Below are positions 17,089-25,434 of a stretch of DNA of 64,000 bases, in pieces. Positions within the stretch are counted from its first letter, which is position 1, and each line of letters opens with the position of its first letter. The position numbers were made by a program, and so were the translations under genes. The DNA lies in contig NZ_SBLB01000004.1 in assembly GCF_004138325.1 (NCBI RefSeq), positions 62,001 to 126,000 on the forward strand. The letters are read 5' to 3'. The notes beneath the pieces are model-generated. The model was not told the DNA's origin and did no database searches. It saw only the letters and a program-made list of their open reading frames with translations. Source of the DNA: Spirosoma sordidisoli. GTDB taxonomy: Bacteria; Bacteroidota; Bacteroidia; Cytophagales; Spirosomataceae.

Positions 17089-17619
17089 TCACCGCTGAAA
17101 CCGGGAGCGCTGCCGATCTCCCTTCCGCTGTTCATAGTGGGTTTTATCGGCCATGTAACACAGCCGCTCCAGCTCCGCATGAACGGTACCGGCTTCGTCG
17201 ACCCACTGCAGCCTGAAGGTTCGCTCAGTCTGGCCGCGAGCCGCCACGTCGCTACGAATCGAGTCGATCAGCTCGTCGGTCAGCTCATACCGCATGTAGA
17301 GCGTCGTGCGGCCCGGCTTCCGAAACCGGATACTGGCCGACTTGTCCCAGACTACGTACTCGCGCCCCAGTACGCGCAGCAGCATCAGCATATAGAACGG
17401 GTCCGACGCAGCAAACATACTGCCTCCAAAAATGGTACCGACGTAATTGTAGGTCCATATGTTCCGGCGCAGGCGCAGATGCACCTCCCGCGAATCGGCC
17501 GACCAGAACAGGATTTTACCGCCCGTACCGACGTACATCGGGTACCAGTTCATCAGGGTCCGGAACCGCCAGGAGCTGAACGACTCGGTCCGGTTCGTTT
17601 GCAGAAAAGCAGGTTTCAT
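17089..17619 (-). CDS. DUF4442 hotdog-fold thioesterase-like protein
   Basis: 176 residues. The pattern FRTLMNWYPMYVGTGGKILFWSADSREVHLRLRR, then NYVGTIFGGSMFAASDPFYMLMLL, matches DUF4442, a hotdog-fold family related to acyl-CoA thioesterases. GTIFGGSMFAA corresponds to the central hotdog helix. Its ATG overlaps the DinB stop by four bases (ATGA), so it is coupled to DinB and to the MarR regulator upstream. Substrate unknown; a role in lipid or xenobiotic handling would fit MarR control but is inference. Confidence 0.85.
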   Translation of the reverse strand: MKPAFLQTNRTESFSSWRFRTLMNWYPMYVGTGGKILFWSADSREVHLRLRRNIWTYNYVGTIFGGSMFAASDPFYMLMLLRVLGREYVVWDKSASIRFRKPGRTTLYMRYELTDELIDSIRSDVAARGQTERTFRLQWVDEAGTVHAELERLCYMADKTHYEQRKGDRQRSRFQR

Positions 17620-18089
17620 ACCGTTGGGCGGGGTTCGCTTACCAGGGATTGGCCTTTTTTAACGGCCTGCGCAATCTGACCGGCATGGTACGAATTATGG
17701 TGCATCAGGAAGGCCAGTACACCCATGCGGGGAGTATCGCCAAACGGAGTCGGAATTACCTCCGCCCATTGTTCGTCGGGTGTTTCCAGAATATAGGCCG
17801 CAATCATCGCGTAGGCATCCGCAACGGCCTGTTGAATAGCCGCCAGGTCGAGCGGGCTGCCATCGTCCGAAACGCCCCCCGAAGCCCGCATCTCGAGAGT
17901 GGTCTGGTGACCGAAGAGCATAGCCGCGAAGCGATGCATCGACTCGGCCGTATGCAGCGCAATAAAACCCGCCGAAGCCGTTTGGGGGGTTAGCCGATGA
18001 CGGTAGGTTTCGGGGGTCAGTTTCTGAATAGCCCCGGCCGCCGAAGCCTGGTTGATGCGCCAGAGATTAGCCAATAGTTTAGCAGTCAT
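17616..18089 (-). CDS. DinB family metal-binding protein
   Basis: ATG 18089 (MTAKLLANLWRINQ) gives 157 residues, normal for the four-helix DinB/YfiT-like fold. Candidate metal-binding histidines are in ALHTAESMHR and in the C-terminal MHHNSYHAGQIAQ, which is the family signature. The enzymatic activity in this group varies (thiol-dependent transferases among others) and is not assignable here. It is the middle gene of a MarR-DinB-DUF4442 operon. Confidence 0.87.
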   Translation of the reverse strand: MTAKLLANLWRINQASAAGAIQKLTPETYRHRLTPQTASAGFIALHTAESMHRFAAMLFGHQTTLEMRASGGVSDDGSPLDLAAIQQAVADAYAMIAAYILETPDEQWAEVIPTPFGDTPRMGVLAFLMHHNSYHAGQIAQAVKKGQSLVSEPRPTV

Positions 18090-18124
18090 AGTCAGTAGAA
18101 GCACCGCAAGGCTTCGGTGCTGGT

Positions 18125-18541
18125 TTATGGGATTGGGATCATTTTTTCGGAAAGCAGGGTCAGGCCGTCAACGACCTCGGCCCCGAGTTCATCGTGGACC
18201 TGGGCGTTCAGCACTTTCCACCGTTTATGACATCGCTTAGCGAGTATGGTGCCCGCTTCGGTCAGAAACAGGCCCTTGCGCCGGTTGTCGGTCAGCCAGC
18301 CGTTTTTCTGGAGCAGCTGCACATCGCGACTCATGGCCGACTTTTCGATCTGCAACTGGCGGGCGAGGACGTTCTGCCGAATACCGGGCTGGGCGAAGAT
18401 GCGCATGAGTAACCCCGCTTGGGCAAACGTAACCCCCTCGGCCGCAAACGCTTCGTTGTAGCGCCCCGTGATTAAGCGCGCCAGCATCCGCAGCCGCCCC
18501 GCAATACAATAAGTACCAGCCTCCATACCGTAAACATGCAT
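18125..18541 (-). CDS. MarR family transcriptional regulator
   Basis: 138 residues (ATG 18541; a second ATG at 18526 is also possible). A winged-helix pattern: GVTFAQAGLLMRIFAQPGIRQNVLARQLQIEKSAMSRDVQLLQKNGWL followed by the wing DNRRKGLFLTEAG. It heads the operon with DinB and DUF4442. A 20-bp palindrome of MarR type lies 5 bp upstream of the first ATG, so autorepression is likely. The inducing ligand is unknown; one cysteine lies in the N-terminal helix and another in the C-terminal half. Confidence 0.92.
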   Translation of the reverse strand: MHVYGMEAGTYCIAGRLRMLARLITGRYNEAFAAEGVTFAQAGLLMRIFAQPGIRQNVLARQLQIEKSAMSRDVQLLQKNGWLTDNRRKGLFLTEAGTILAKRCHKRWKVLNAQVHDELGAEVVDGLTLLSEKMIPIP

Positions 18542-18545
18542 ACCA

Positions 18546-18565
18546 AAAGTTGTATATGCAACTTT
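18546..18565 (-). promoter_or_regulatory. Putative MarR operator palindrome
   Basis: AAAGTTGTATATGCAACTTT has 7-bp perfect arms and a 6-bp centre, the size and TTG...CAA form typical of MarR operators. It lies directly in front of the marR start. Confidence 0.7.
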
Positions 18566-18572
18566 ATAGACA

Positions 18573-18601
18573 AAAAATAACCGGACTCGATAAAGTCCGG
18601 T
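18573..18601 (-). terminator. Terminator after the BASS transporter
   Basis: An 8-bp stem (ACCGGACT / AGTCCGGT, 18580-18587 and 18594-18601) is followed on the minus strand by TTATTTTTT. It ends transcription before the marR operator. Confidence 0.75.
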
Positions 18602-18619
18602 CAGAACGGGCTTATTCGC

Positions 18620-19615
18620 TCATGCTTTCTGGGCAGATATGGGCTGGGATACCGGATCGGCAACCGACCTGGGCGGGCGCTGGCTCCAGTACGTAGCCAG
18701 CAGCGATCCCGTTGTGTTCATGATCGGTCCGAACAGGGCCGGAGCCAGGCCTACCGTTGCTACTTTACCCATCTGAACGGCAATACCCGAAGCCAGTCCG
18801 CCGTTTTGCAGGCCAACTTCAATGGCTACCGTTCGGCAGCTCTGCTCATCCATCCCGAACAGCCGGGCACTCCAGTAGCCCAGCACGAACCCGGTCAGGT
18901 TGTGAATCAGGACGCAGAGAGCCAGGGTCCAGCCGACGGCCAGCAGGCTGTCGCGCCCGGCGGCCGTAATGATCGCTACGATCAGGACAATACCAGCCAT
19001 CGACACCAACGGCATCACCCGGTTGATCATGACCGCCGATTTCCGGAAAATCCGGTTCAGCACCAGCCCAACGACAACGGGCAGGATAACGATCTGCATG
19101 ATCTCGATCATCATTTTCCAGAACGATATCTCGATAAACTGCCCGGCCAGCAGCTTCATCAGCGCAGGCATCAGAAACGGCGCCAGCAACGTAGCCAGCG
19201 TGGTGATGGTAATCGACAGCGGCACGTTGGCTTTGGCAATAAAGCACATTACGTTACTGGCCAGGCCACTCGGCGAGCAACCGATGAGCACTACTCCAGC
19301 CGCAATCTCAGGGGGGAAATTAAACGTGTTAGCAAGGGTATAGCCCAGCAGCGGCATAATCACAAAATGGCAGGCCACGCCAATGAAAACCGCCCGGGGC
19401 TGCTTGATGACGCCTTCAAAGTCGGCCAGCGACATGGTTGTACCCATGCCCAGCATGATGACCTGCAGCAGCGGCACGATCAGTTTTTTTAGCTGAAACC
19501 CATTGATCTCTCGAAACGGGTCGGGAAAGGATAGCGCGACGACAACAGCCATGATGATCAGGGCCGTGTAGATCAGGTTCTGGTAAGAGGATCGGGCGTT
19601 GGTTTCAGACTTCAT
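18620..19615 (-). CDS. Bile acid:sodium symporter (BASS) family transporter
   Basis: ATG 19615 (MKSETNARSSYQNLIYTAL) is preferred to the upstream in-frame start because the hydrophobic segments follow it at the usual distance; 331 residues. Nine to ten hydrophobic segments are visible. Family landmarks: GMGTTMSLADFEGVIKQPRAV, GVVLIGCSPSGLASNVMCFIAKANVPLSI (the crossing motif and sodium-site region) and VAIEVGLQNGGLASGIAV. BASS proteins import organic anions with sodium in the inner membrane; the substrate is not predictable. Own terminator, probably a single-gene unit. Confidence 0.92.
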   Translation of the reverse strand: MKSETNARSSYQNLIYTALIIMAVVVALSFPDPFREINGFQLKKLIVPLLQVIMLGMGTTMSLADFEGVIKQPRAVFIGVACHFVIMPLLGYTLANTFNFPPEIAAGVVLIGCSPSGLASNVMCFIAKANVPLSITITTLATLLAPFLMPALMKLLAGQFIEISFWKMMIEIMQIVILPVVVGLVLNRIFRKSAVMINRVMPLVSMAGIVLIVAIITAAGRDSLLAVGWTLALCVLIHNLTGFVLGYWSARLFGMDEQSCRTVAIEVGLQNGGLASGIAVQMGKVATVGLAPALFGPIMNTTGSLLATYWSQRPPRSVADPVSQPISAQKA

Positions 19616-19751
19616 AACCAATAAGGAATGTACAAAGAAGAATGAGTTATGTACAATACGCATTCAGATTGCCTAGTAAAGCACCTTTTCCCTAACTCAT
19701 ACCCGTTTGTGACTGAGCTACTTCACTCCGTCGTTACGCATCGCTACGCAT

Positions 19752-20699
19752 TCAGCGTTGCTCCCCGATCACTCCCAGGGCCATTACACCTTCTTTCAGC
19801 GAATAGGTCGATGTCCGAATCTGGTTGATCCCGTAGGCTTTCAGTACGTAGTCGATCAGGCAGACAGCCACAACGATCATGTCTACACGCAACTCGATCA
19901 TGCCGGGCAGCTGCATCCGTTCGGCATGGTTGCGGCTGATGAGCAGTTCGTAGGACCGGTAAAACTCGGCTATGGGCAGGTCGAAAGCGGTATGGTTGGG
20001 CGGAGGCAGGTAGCCCCGCTCCTGCTTGTACCACATATCGACCAGCGTGTCGAACGAACCCGACGACCCAACCAGCACGGCCGGCTGATACTGATGAACG
20101 GCATTGGCCAGCGGCAGCAGCTTTTCCTGAAAGAAATCGTTGAGCCGGCGAATGCTGCCCGCGCTGATAGGCTCGGTACCGTCGCCGGGCATAAACCGTT
20201 CGCGCAGTCGCTGGCCGCCGATCTCGAAGCTTTGTTTCCAGAAAATACGCTGCTGATTACCCAGGATGAACTCAACGCTCCCCCCGCCAATATCGATTAC
20301 CAGCGCCATCCGGTCATCGAGGGCCCCGGCCGCCCGAACGCCGTGGTAGATATAGTCGGCTTCCTGCTCGCCCGAAATAACCCGAATCCGGATGCCGGTT
20401 TCCTGCCGGATTCTGTCTATAAATTCGGCCTGATTGCGGGCTACGCGAATGGCACTGGTACCGATGGCCACGACCTGCTCCGGCGCCACGCCATACTGAT
20501 CGAGCACCTCCCGGAAGTAACTCAGCACATCCAGCGCCCGGCCAATGGCTTCGTCGGTGATAATTCCCTGATTGATACCAGCCATGCCAATTTTGGCCGG
20601 TCGGCTCTCGCGAAAAAGAGTCTGGTGGTCCGTATCGCTTTTATCGGCAATAAAGAGATGAAACGTATTGGTGCCTAAGTCGATAATCGCTTGCTTCAT
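19752..20699 (-). CDS. Ppx/GppA family phosphatase (exopolyphosphatase-like)
   Basis: 315 residues, the short form of the family that has only the two actin-like domains and lacks the HD domain of long Ppx. Motifs: IIDLGTNTFHLFI (phosphate 1), AIGTSAIRVARNQ, SGEQEADYIYHGV (catalytic glutamate region), LVIDIGGGSVEFI (phosphate 2) and GSSGSFDTL. It hydrolyses polyphosphate or pppGpp. It is divergent from rpsU; the rpsU -33 box lies inside its start region, so the two promoters may overlap. Confidence 0.92.
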   Translation of the reverse strand: MKQAIIDLGTNTFHLFIADKSDTDHQTLFRESRPAKIGMAGINQGIITDEAIGRALDVLSYFREVLDQYGVAPEQVVAIGTSAIRVARNQAEFIDRIRQETGIRIRVISGEQEADYIYHGVRAAGALDDRMALVIDIGGGSVEFILGNQQRIFWKQSFEIGGQRLRERFMPGDGTEPISAGSIRRLNDFFQEKLLPLANAVHQYQPAVLVGSSGSFDTLVDMWYKQERGYLPPPNHTAFDLPIAEFYRSYELLISRNHAERMQLPGMIELRVDMIVVAVCLIDYVLKAYGINQIRTSTYSLKEGVMALGVIGEQR

Positions 20700-20721
20700 A
20701 CCAGCAAAACTACTACCTTTG
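20691..20721 (+). promoter_or_regulatory. Consensus Bacteroidota promoter of rpsU
   Basis: TTG (20691-20693), then exactly 20 nt, then TACCTTTG (20714-20721). This is a full match to the -33/-7 consensus, 35 nt before the rpsU ATG. Confidence 0.8.
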
Positions 20722-20756
20722 CCGTCCGGTTTTAGCTAAAACACAACATTTAGAAC

Positions 20757-20954
20757 ATGCTTATCATTAACGTTAAAGACAACGAGTCGATCGACAAGGC
20801 CCTGAAGCGCTTCAAAAAGAAGTTTGAGAAGACGGGCGTGTTGCGGCAGTTGCGGGCGCGGACGGCTTTCCAGAAACCGTCGGTAAAACGTCGCACCGAG
20901 ATCATCAAAGCCACGTACAAAGAGCGGATGTACGGCAACCACACCGAGCAATAG
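20757..20954 (+). CDS. rpsU: 30S ribosomal protein S21
   Basis: 65 residues, MLIINVKDNESIDKALKRFKKKFEK..., with the typical basic body and late RRTEIIKATYKER. S21 is a small-subunit protein near the anti-Shine-Dalgarno region. It has a textbook promoter and a terminator. The rpsU-xerC adjacency is common in Bacteroidota. Confidence 0.97.
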   Translation: MLIINVKDNESIDKALKRFKKKFEKTGVLRQLRARTAFQKPSVKRRTEIIKATYKERMYGNHTEQ

Positions 20955-21037
20955 GCCATAGGCCGCCGGTGGTGCGCAGTAGACCGCTATCTGTTGAATG
21001 CGCAGTCAGCAGAGGAGGTCACTGACCCGAGAACAGG

Positions 21038-21068
21038 AGCAGCAAGCAGGGATGTTTGCTGCTTTTTT
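21038..21068 (+). terminator. Terminator of rpsU
   Basis: An 8-bp stem AGCAGCAA / TTGCTGCT (21038-21045 and 21056-21063) followed by a T-run. It separates rpsU from xerC. Confidence 0.85.
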
Positions 21069-21105
21069 GTTGGCCCGTTCGTTAGCCTGCCTCGGCAAAA
21101 TGCTG

Positions 21106-21113
21106 TAGCTTTG
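21106..21113 (+). promoter_or_regulatory. Promoter -7 box of xerC
   Basis: TAGCTTTG, 25 nt before the recombinase ATG and after the rpsU terminator. No TTG at the ideal -33 spacing. Confidence 0.5.
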
Positions 21114-21138
21114 ACGGTATACGCATCGGCTGACAACT

Positions 21139-22038
21139 ATGAGCCTCGGTTCCGACGACTTCCTCCAGCATATTCGTTACGAAAAACGGCTGAGTCATCA
21201 TACGCTCACCGCCTACGCCAAAGACCTGGAGCAGTTCAGCTCCTTTCTCGCTACAGAATGCAACGTAAGCCAGCCCGACCGGGCCGATTTCCGGCAGATC
21301 CGGTCCTGGATCGTCAGTCTGGTCGAGAGCGGCCTCGACAAATCGTCGGTGAACCGTAAGATTGCGACCCTGCGTAGCTTCTACGGATTTCTGCTGCGCC
21401 GGAAGCTGATCGAGGCCGACCCCATGGCCAAAATTCAGGCGCTCAAAACCAGCCGAAAATTGCCGGTCTATGTGGAAGAAAAACCCATGGAAACGCTGCT
21501 CACGGACGTCGATTTTCCGGATACCTTCGATGGCGTTCGCGACAAGCTGGTTCTTGAACTGCTCTACGGCACCGGTATCCGCCTGAGCGAGCTGATCGGC
21601 CTCAAAACAAACGACGTCGATCTGTACAAACAAAGCATTATGGTGCTGGGGAAACGCAACAAGCACCGCATCATTCCGCTTACCCAGCCCCTGCTGGACC
21701 TGATCCGGCACTACAGCCAGCTGAAAGAAACCGAGTTTGGCGGTAAAGCCGACGGGTCGGTGCTGATCGTGAGCGACAAAGGTGTAGCGGCCTACCCGGT
21801 GCTGATTCAGCGGATTGTCAAACGGCACCTGACGCTCGTCACGACCTTATCGACCCGCAGTCCTCACGTACTTCGGCATACCTTCGCCACGCACCTCCTC
21901 AACCGGGGGGCCGACCTGAACGCGATTAAAGATCTGCTGGGTCACAGTAGTTTGGCCGCTACCCAGATTTATACCCATACCAGCCTCGAACAACTCAAAA
22001 AAACCTACGACCAGGCCCATCCGAAGGCTAAAAAGTGA
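21139..22038 (+). CDS. xerC: Tyrosine recombinase XerC/XerD type
   Basis: 299 residues, the standard length. An N-terminal SAM-like core-binding domain (FLQHIRYEKRLSHHTLTAYAKDLEQF) and a catalytic domain with Arg in GTGIRLSELIGL, Lys in GKRNKHRIIPL, the HVLRHTFATHLL box (His, Arg), GHSSLAATQIYTH (His and nucleophile Tyr). Xer proteins resolve chromosome dimers at dif. Whether this is XerC or XerD cannot be told with certainty from sequence alone; the position after rpsU favours the housekeeping XerC-like copy. eboA follows 62 nt downstream on the same strand and may be read through. Confidence 0.92.
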   Translation: MSLGSDDFLQHIRYEKRLSHHTLTAYAKDLEQFSSFLATECNVSQPDRADFRQIRSWIVSLVESGLDKSSVNRKIATLRSFYGFLLRRKLIEADPMAKIQALKTSRKLPVYVEEKPMETLLTDVDFPDTFDGVRDKLVLELLYGTGIRLSELIGLKTNDVDLYKQSIMVLGKRNKHRIIPLTQPLLDLIRHYSQLKETEFGGKADGSVLIVSDKGVAAYPVLIQRIVKRHLTLVTTLSTRSPHVLRHTFATHLLNRGADLNAIKDLLGHSSLAATQIYTHTSLEQLKKTYDQAHPKAKK

Positions 22039-22099
22039 TACGGGTGCACACTGGTCGCAACAACCCCACCAGCGGATCGCATCTGCGCTGTATTGTATT

Positions 22100-22774
22100 A
22101 TGAATAGTCTCCAGCTTAGCCAGACCTTATTTTACCTGATCGAACAACAACCCGACTCGGCCGCTGCGGTCAACTACCTCCGCCAGCAGGTCGATGCGTT
22201 TCATACCAGCCCCCAGAAGAGCGCGTTCTACCGGGTCTTTACGGCGCTCCCCCGCTTTGTTGGCAAACAGCCCCTTACGGTTCCGGCCGATATGGCGTTT
22301 GCGCTTCAGCAGGCCCGCCCGGGTTTCACCGTATCGGGCTGGACGCGCGACCGGCTGGCGCGGGTGTGGTGGCTACTGCAGCTCCCCGCCGATGAGCAGT
22401 CGACCTACGTCAGTACCATCACGGAGTTGTTCAAAGCCGGGGAGTTGAACGAGCTAGTGGCGCTGTACTCGGCCCTGCCCGTGCTGGCCTACCCCGAAGC
22501 CTGGCGGTTTCAGGCTACCGAAGGCATCCGGAACAACATTGCCGATGTGCAGTCGGCCATCATGCTCCATAACCCCTACCCCGCCGACTACCTCGACGAA
22601 GCCGCCTGGAATCAGCTTATTCTGAAAGCTTTTTTTACCGACAAAGACGTAACGCAGATCATCGGTCTGAACGAACGCAAAAACGCCCGGCTCGCCCAGA
22701 CGCTGGCCGACTATGCCGCCGAACGCCGGGCTGCCGGGCGCAGCCTGCCGCCCCATATAGAGCGGCTTATGTAA
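22100..22774 (+). CDS. eboA: EboA domain protein
   Basis: 224 residues. Recognised as EboA by its C-terminal half: ALPVLAYPEAWRFQATEGIRNNIADVQSAIMLHNPYPADYLDEAAWNQLILKAFF in pieces, and GLNERKNARLAQTLADYAAERRAAGR, both hallmarks of the family. All-helical, no signal peptide, cytoplasmic. Its biochemical role is unknown; in ebo clusters it is the first gene and belongs with the genes that deliver a precursor to the periplasm. Here eboB is 1.6 kb further on, separated by two opposite-strand genes, and eboDEF lie about 11 kb upstream. Confidence 0.9.
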   Translation: MNSLQLSQTLFYLIEQQPDSAAAVNYLRQQVDAFHTSPQKSAFYRVFTALPRFVGKQPLTVPADMAFALQQARPGFTVSGWTRDRLARVWWLLQLPADEQSTYVSTITELFKAGELNELVALYSALPVLAYPEAWRFQATEGIRNNIADVQSAIMLHNPYPADYLDEAAWNQLILKAFFTDKDVTQIIGLNERKNARLAQTLADYAAERRAAGRSLPPHIERLM

Positions 22775-22796
22775 TCAAAAAAGTTAAGCCATCCGG

Positions 22797-23468
22797 CTAA
22801 TAGAACCGGTATACGATACCCGCCGAGAGCATCACCGACGACGCATTGCCGGGCAAGCGGTCGTAGTTGAAGTTGATGCGCTGGTACTGGGCCTGCAGCT
22901 CAGCCCCGAACCCCTGTTCGCGCTGACCGTAATACTTCACGCCAACCGCCGGCGCAAATGCCGTTCGGAAACCGGTTTTCTGATCCGACAGCGACCCGAA
23001 GAAGTTGACGTAATCGACATAGGCGCCCCCCCCGGCTACCTGCACATACGGACGCAGGGCCGCGGAGTTTTCGGCGAAATAATACGACAGAGACGCCATG
23101 GCTGGTATAACGGTCAGCGTGCGCGTCTGCACAGCCGAGACGTCCTGTACGCTGTTGCCGTCGGTAAACGACACCAGCTCACGGGGTCGTCGCTGCTGGC
23201 TGTACTGGTAGCCGGTTTTCAAACCGATAGCGAACCGCTGCGGAAACAACCACTCCCCGTCAATGGCGAGGTTGGCTGGCGATACCTGATCGATGTAGGT
23301 TTTCTGCCCACCCAGCGGCATCGCCACTCCATAGCGAGCCGATATATTGAACGACACGTACCGGTCGAAAGGCGACGCAAATACATCGTTGTTGCGGGGT
23401 GACGTCTGCTGCGCCCAACTCGCCACACTCAGCAGCGACAGGGTTACTATACTTAAGATGCGTTTCAT
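22797..23468 (-). CDS. Outer-membrane beta-barrel protein
   Basis: ATG 23468 (MKRILSIVTLSLLSVASWAQQ) gives a 223-residue protein with a signal peptide cut after WAQ. Alternating strands with aromatic ends (YVSFNISARYGVAMPLGG, FAIGLKTGYQYS, VIPAMASLSYYFAE, PYVQVAGGGAYVDYV, GFGAELQAQYQRINF) finish in VMLSAGIVYRFY with a terminal aromatic, as expected for BAM-dependent barrels. An 8-stranded barrel is likely. It lies opposite to eboA and eboB and follows the DUF4136 lipoprotein, possibly in the same transcript. Confidence 0.82.
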   Translation of the reverse strand: MKRILSIVTLSLLSVASWAQQTSPRNNDVFASPFDRYVSFNISARYGVAMPLGGQKTYIDQVSPANLAIDGEWLFPQRFAIGLKTGYQYSQQRRPRELVSFTDGNSVQDVSAVQTRTLTVIPAMASLSYYFAENSAALRPYVQVAGGGAYVDYVNFFGSLSDQKTGFRTAFAPAVGVKYYGQREQGFGAELQAQYQRINFNYDRLPGNASSVMLSAGIVYRFY

Positions 23469-23577
23469 GATAACTCTGATGAGATAAGTTTTCGGTCTTC
23501 GGTAATGCAGTTGATTACCAGACGGTTTTGCTGACACAAGAGTGATCTCCCTAACCCACCGCAGACCGTGAACCGGT

Positions 23578-24246
23578 TTACTGGTTAGCCCGCAGGAATG
23601 GCGACTGGTTGAAAATGGTGGTGATCGCCGTATCGACATCGGCCGTTTCGGTGATATCGGCCCCGCGGATGGTAGCGTCGAAGATCACGTTCAGCTGTAC
23701 CTGGTCGGGACCATTGGAGATCGGCCGGTTTTTCAGGTCGACGATCTGCACCTGCCAGTACTGCTCACTCACCTGGTACGTATAATAGCTCGGATAGTAT
23801 GGATTTAAACCATATCCACCCAGGCCGCCATACCCTAGCCAGTAGTTGGAGTAATACGAATACGGGTCTACTCCCACGCCCGTAAAGCGGTTATTGACCC
23901 GCACGACAGCTACGCCCAGATCGGCCGGCTGGCCCTGCGCCACCCGCTGGTAACCACGGCTCGCCAGCGCGCTGGCTACGTTAGTGACAAATCGATTTTC
24001 AACACTGCCCGTCGATGTAGTAAACCGGTCGTTCGACTGAATCACGACCGAATCGGGCAGGCTAAAGGTGCGATACTGGCTGAAATTAACAGAGCGGTCG
24101 TAGTTCGTAATGTATACCTGACTATCCTGCGGAGTCAGGCCGTTCAGTGCATTATCCCGACAGGCAACAAGCCCACCGCTGAGGGTTAGCAGTAGCACTG
24201 CATAGATTCCCCATGTTTTTCCATTTATCTGTTGGAGCGCTTTCAT
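23578..24246 (-). CDS. DUF4136 lipoprotein
   Basis: 222 residues. The N-terminus has a lipobox GGLVAC (Cys29). DUF4136 features: VNFSQYRTFSLPDSV, FVTNVASALASRGYQRV, ADLGVAVVRVNNRF, a tyrosine/glycine-rich loop (PYSYYSNYWLGYGGLGGYG), then YTYQVSEQYWQVQIVDLKNRPI and the C-terminal IFNQSPF. DUF4136 proteins are envelope lipoproteins of unknown function common in Bacteroidota. It reads into the barrel gene 109 nt downstream. Confidence 0.9.
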   Translation of the reverse strand: MKALQQINGKTWGIYAVLLLTLSGGLVACRDNALNGLTPQDSQVYITNYDRSVNFSQYRTFSLPDSVVIQSNDRFTTSTGSVENRFVTNVASALASRGYQRVAQGQPADLGVAVVRVNNRFTGVGVDPYSYYSNYWLGYGGLGGYGLNPYYPSYYTYQVSEQYWQVQIVDLKNRPISNGPDQVQLNVIFDATIRGADITETADVDTAITTIFNQSPFLRANQ

Positions 24247-24356
24247 ACTTGTATGTTATCCTACTTATCATCTTAACGAATAGACTAAGCTGAAGTTTAC
24301 AGAAATGTAGTTAGAATCGGATTAGAAATAGCCCGGTACGGTGTTTCTATAAGCCG

Positions 24357-24364
24357 TACTTTTG
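24357..24364 (+). promoter_or_regulatory. Promoter -7 box of eboB
   Basis: TACTTTTG matches TAnnTTTG and lies 32 nt upstream of the eboB ATG, so eboB is probably transcribed separately from eboA. Confidence 0.5.
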
Positions 24365-24396
24365 CGACGACAGATTACAACGAACCCTATACACTC

Positions 24397-25329
24397 ATGG
24401 ATTTTCTGGACTCGATACGTGGCATGTCCTTTTTCGACATGCACGTCCATATGATTTCCCGTACTACCGATGACTATCAGGCTATGGCCGACGCGGGTGT
24501 AGTGGCGGTTATTGAGCCGGCCTTCTGGATGGGCCAGCCCCGCACCGGCGTCGACTCGTTCCGCGATTATTTTGCGACGCTCGTTGGCTGGGAGCGGTTT
24601 CGGGCGTCGCAGTTTGGCATCCGGCATTACTGCACCATTGGCCTCAACTCGAAAGAAGCCAATCAGGAAGCCCTGGCCGAGCAGGTCATGGACATCCTGC
24701 CGCTGTTCATTTACAAGGAAGGCGTGGTCGGTATCGGCGAAATCGGGTTCGACGATCAGACGCCGGCCGAGGAAAAATACTACCGGGCGCAGCTGGAACT
24801 AGCCCGCGAAGCATCCCTGCCGGTACAGATCCACACGCCCCACCGCGATAAGAAACAGGGCACCAGCCGCAGCATGGATATCGCTATCGAACACGGCCTT
24901 GCACCCGGTATGGTTATCGTTGATCATAACAATGAAGAAACCGTTCGGGAAGTGCTTGATCGGGGGTTTTGGGCTGGCTTCACCATTTATCCATTCACGA
25001 AGATGGGCAACGAGCGCATGGTCGAGATCGTGAAGCAATACGGTCCCGAACGCATTATGATCAACTCAGCCGCCGACTGGGGTATCAGCGATCCGCTCGC
25101 CGTCCCTAAAACCGCGGCTCTGATGAAGCAGCACGGCATATCGGACGAGGCCATCCGGCTCGTTACGTTCGAAAATGCGGTAACGGCCTTTGCCCAGAGC
25201 GGCCAGCTCAGCCTCGACGATCTGACGCAGCCCCTCACCATCGACCAGAGCCAGCGCTTTAATGGTAGCTCGGTCCTGCGTGGTGGACAGGCCCCGCGCG
25301 TCGATAAAGAATCGACTATTATCCGATAA
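24397..25329 (+). CDS. eboB: EboB, TatD-family metal-dependent hydrolase
   Basis: 310 residues. An amidohydrolase-type barrel with the N-terminal metal pair His16-x-His18 (FFDMHVHMISR), the acidic VGIGEIGFDD, PVQIHTPHRDKK, VIVDHNNEET and the late aspartate in MINSAADWGISDP. TatD relatives are nucleases or esterases; in ebo clusters the member has no known substrate. Assignment as EboB rests on the overall pattern and on eboA nearby. The canonical next gene eboC (UbiA-like) does not follow; an IS110 element does. Confidence 0.85.
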   Translation: MDFLDSIRGMSFFDMHVHMISRTTDDYQAMADAGVVAVIEPAFWMGQPRTGVDSFRDYFATLVGWERFRASQFGIRHYCTIGLNSKEANQEALAEQVMDILPLFIYKEGVVGIGEIGFDDQTPAEEKYYRAQLELAREASLPVQIHTPHRDKKQGTSRSMDIAIEHGLAPGMVIVDHNNEETVREVLDRGFWAGFTIYPFTKMGNERMVEIVKQYGPERIMINSAADWGISDPLAVPKTAALMKQHGISDEAIRLVTFENAVTAFAQSGQLSLDDLTQPLTIDQSQRFNGSSVLRGGQAPRVDKESTIIR

Positions 25330-25434
25330 ACACCCATACAGGATTGACTATACAGGAATCGCGTTGAGTCCGGACCACCGTCCATTCGAACAGGGCCGGC
25401 GGTGCTTCGTATTGCAGTATGTCTCGCTCTGAAA

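Noticed and set aside
20955-21100. tRNA genes, as often found near rpsU and xerC
   Set aside because: No cloverleaf or CCA-type acceptor is visible here or in other intergenic regions.
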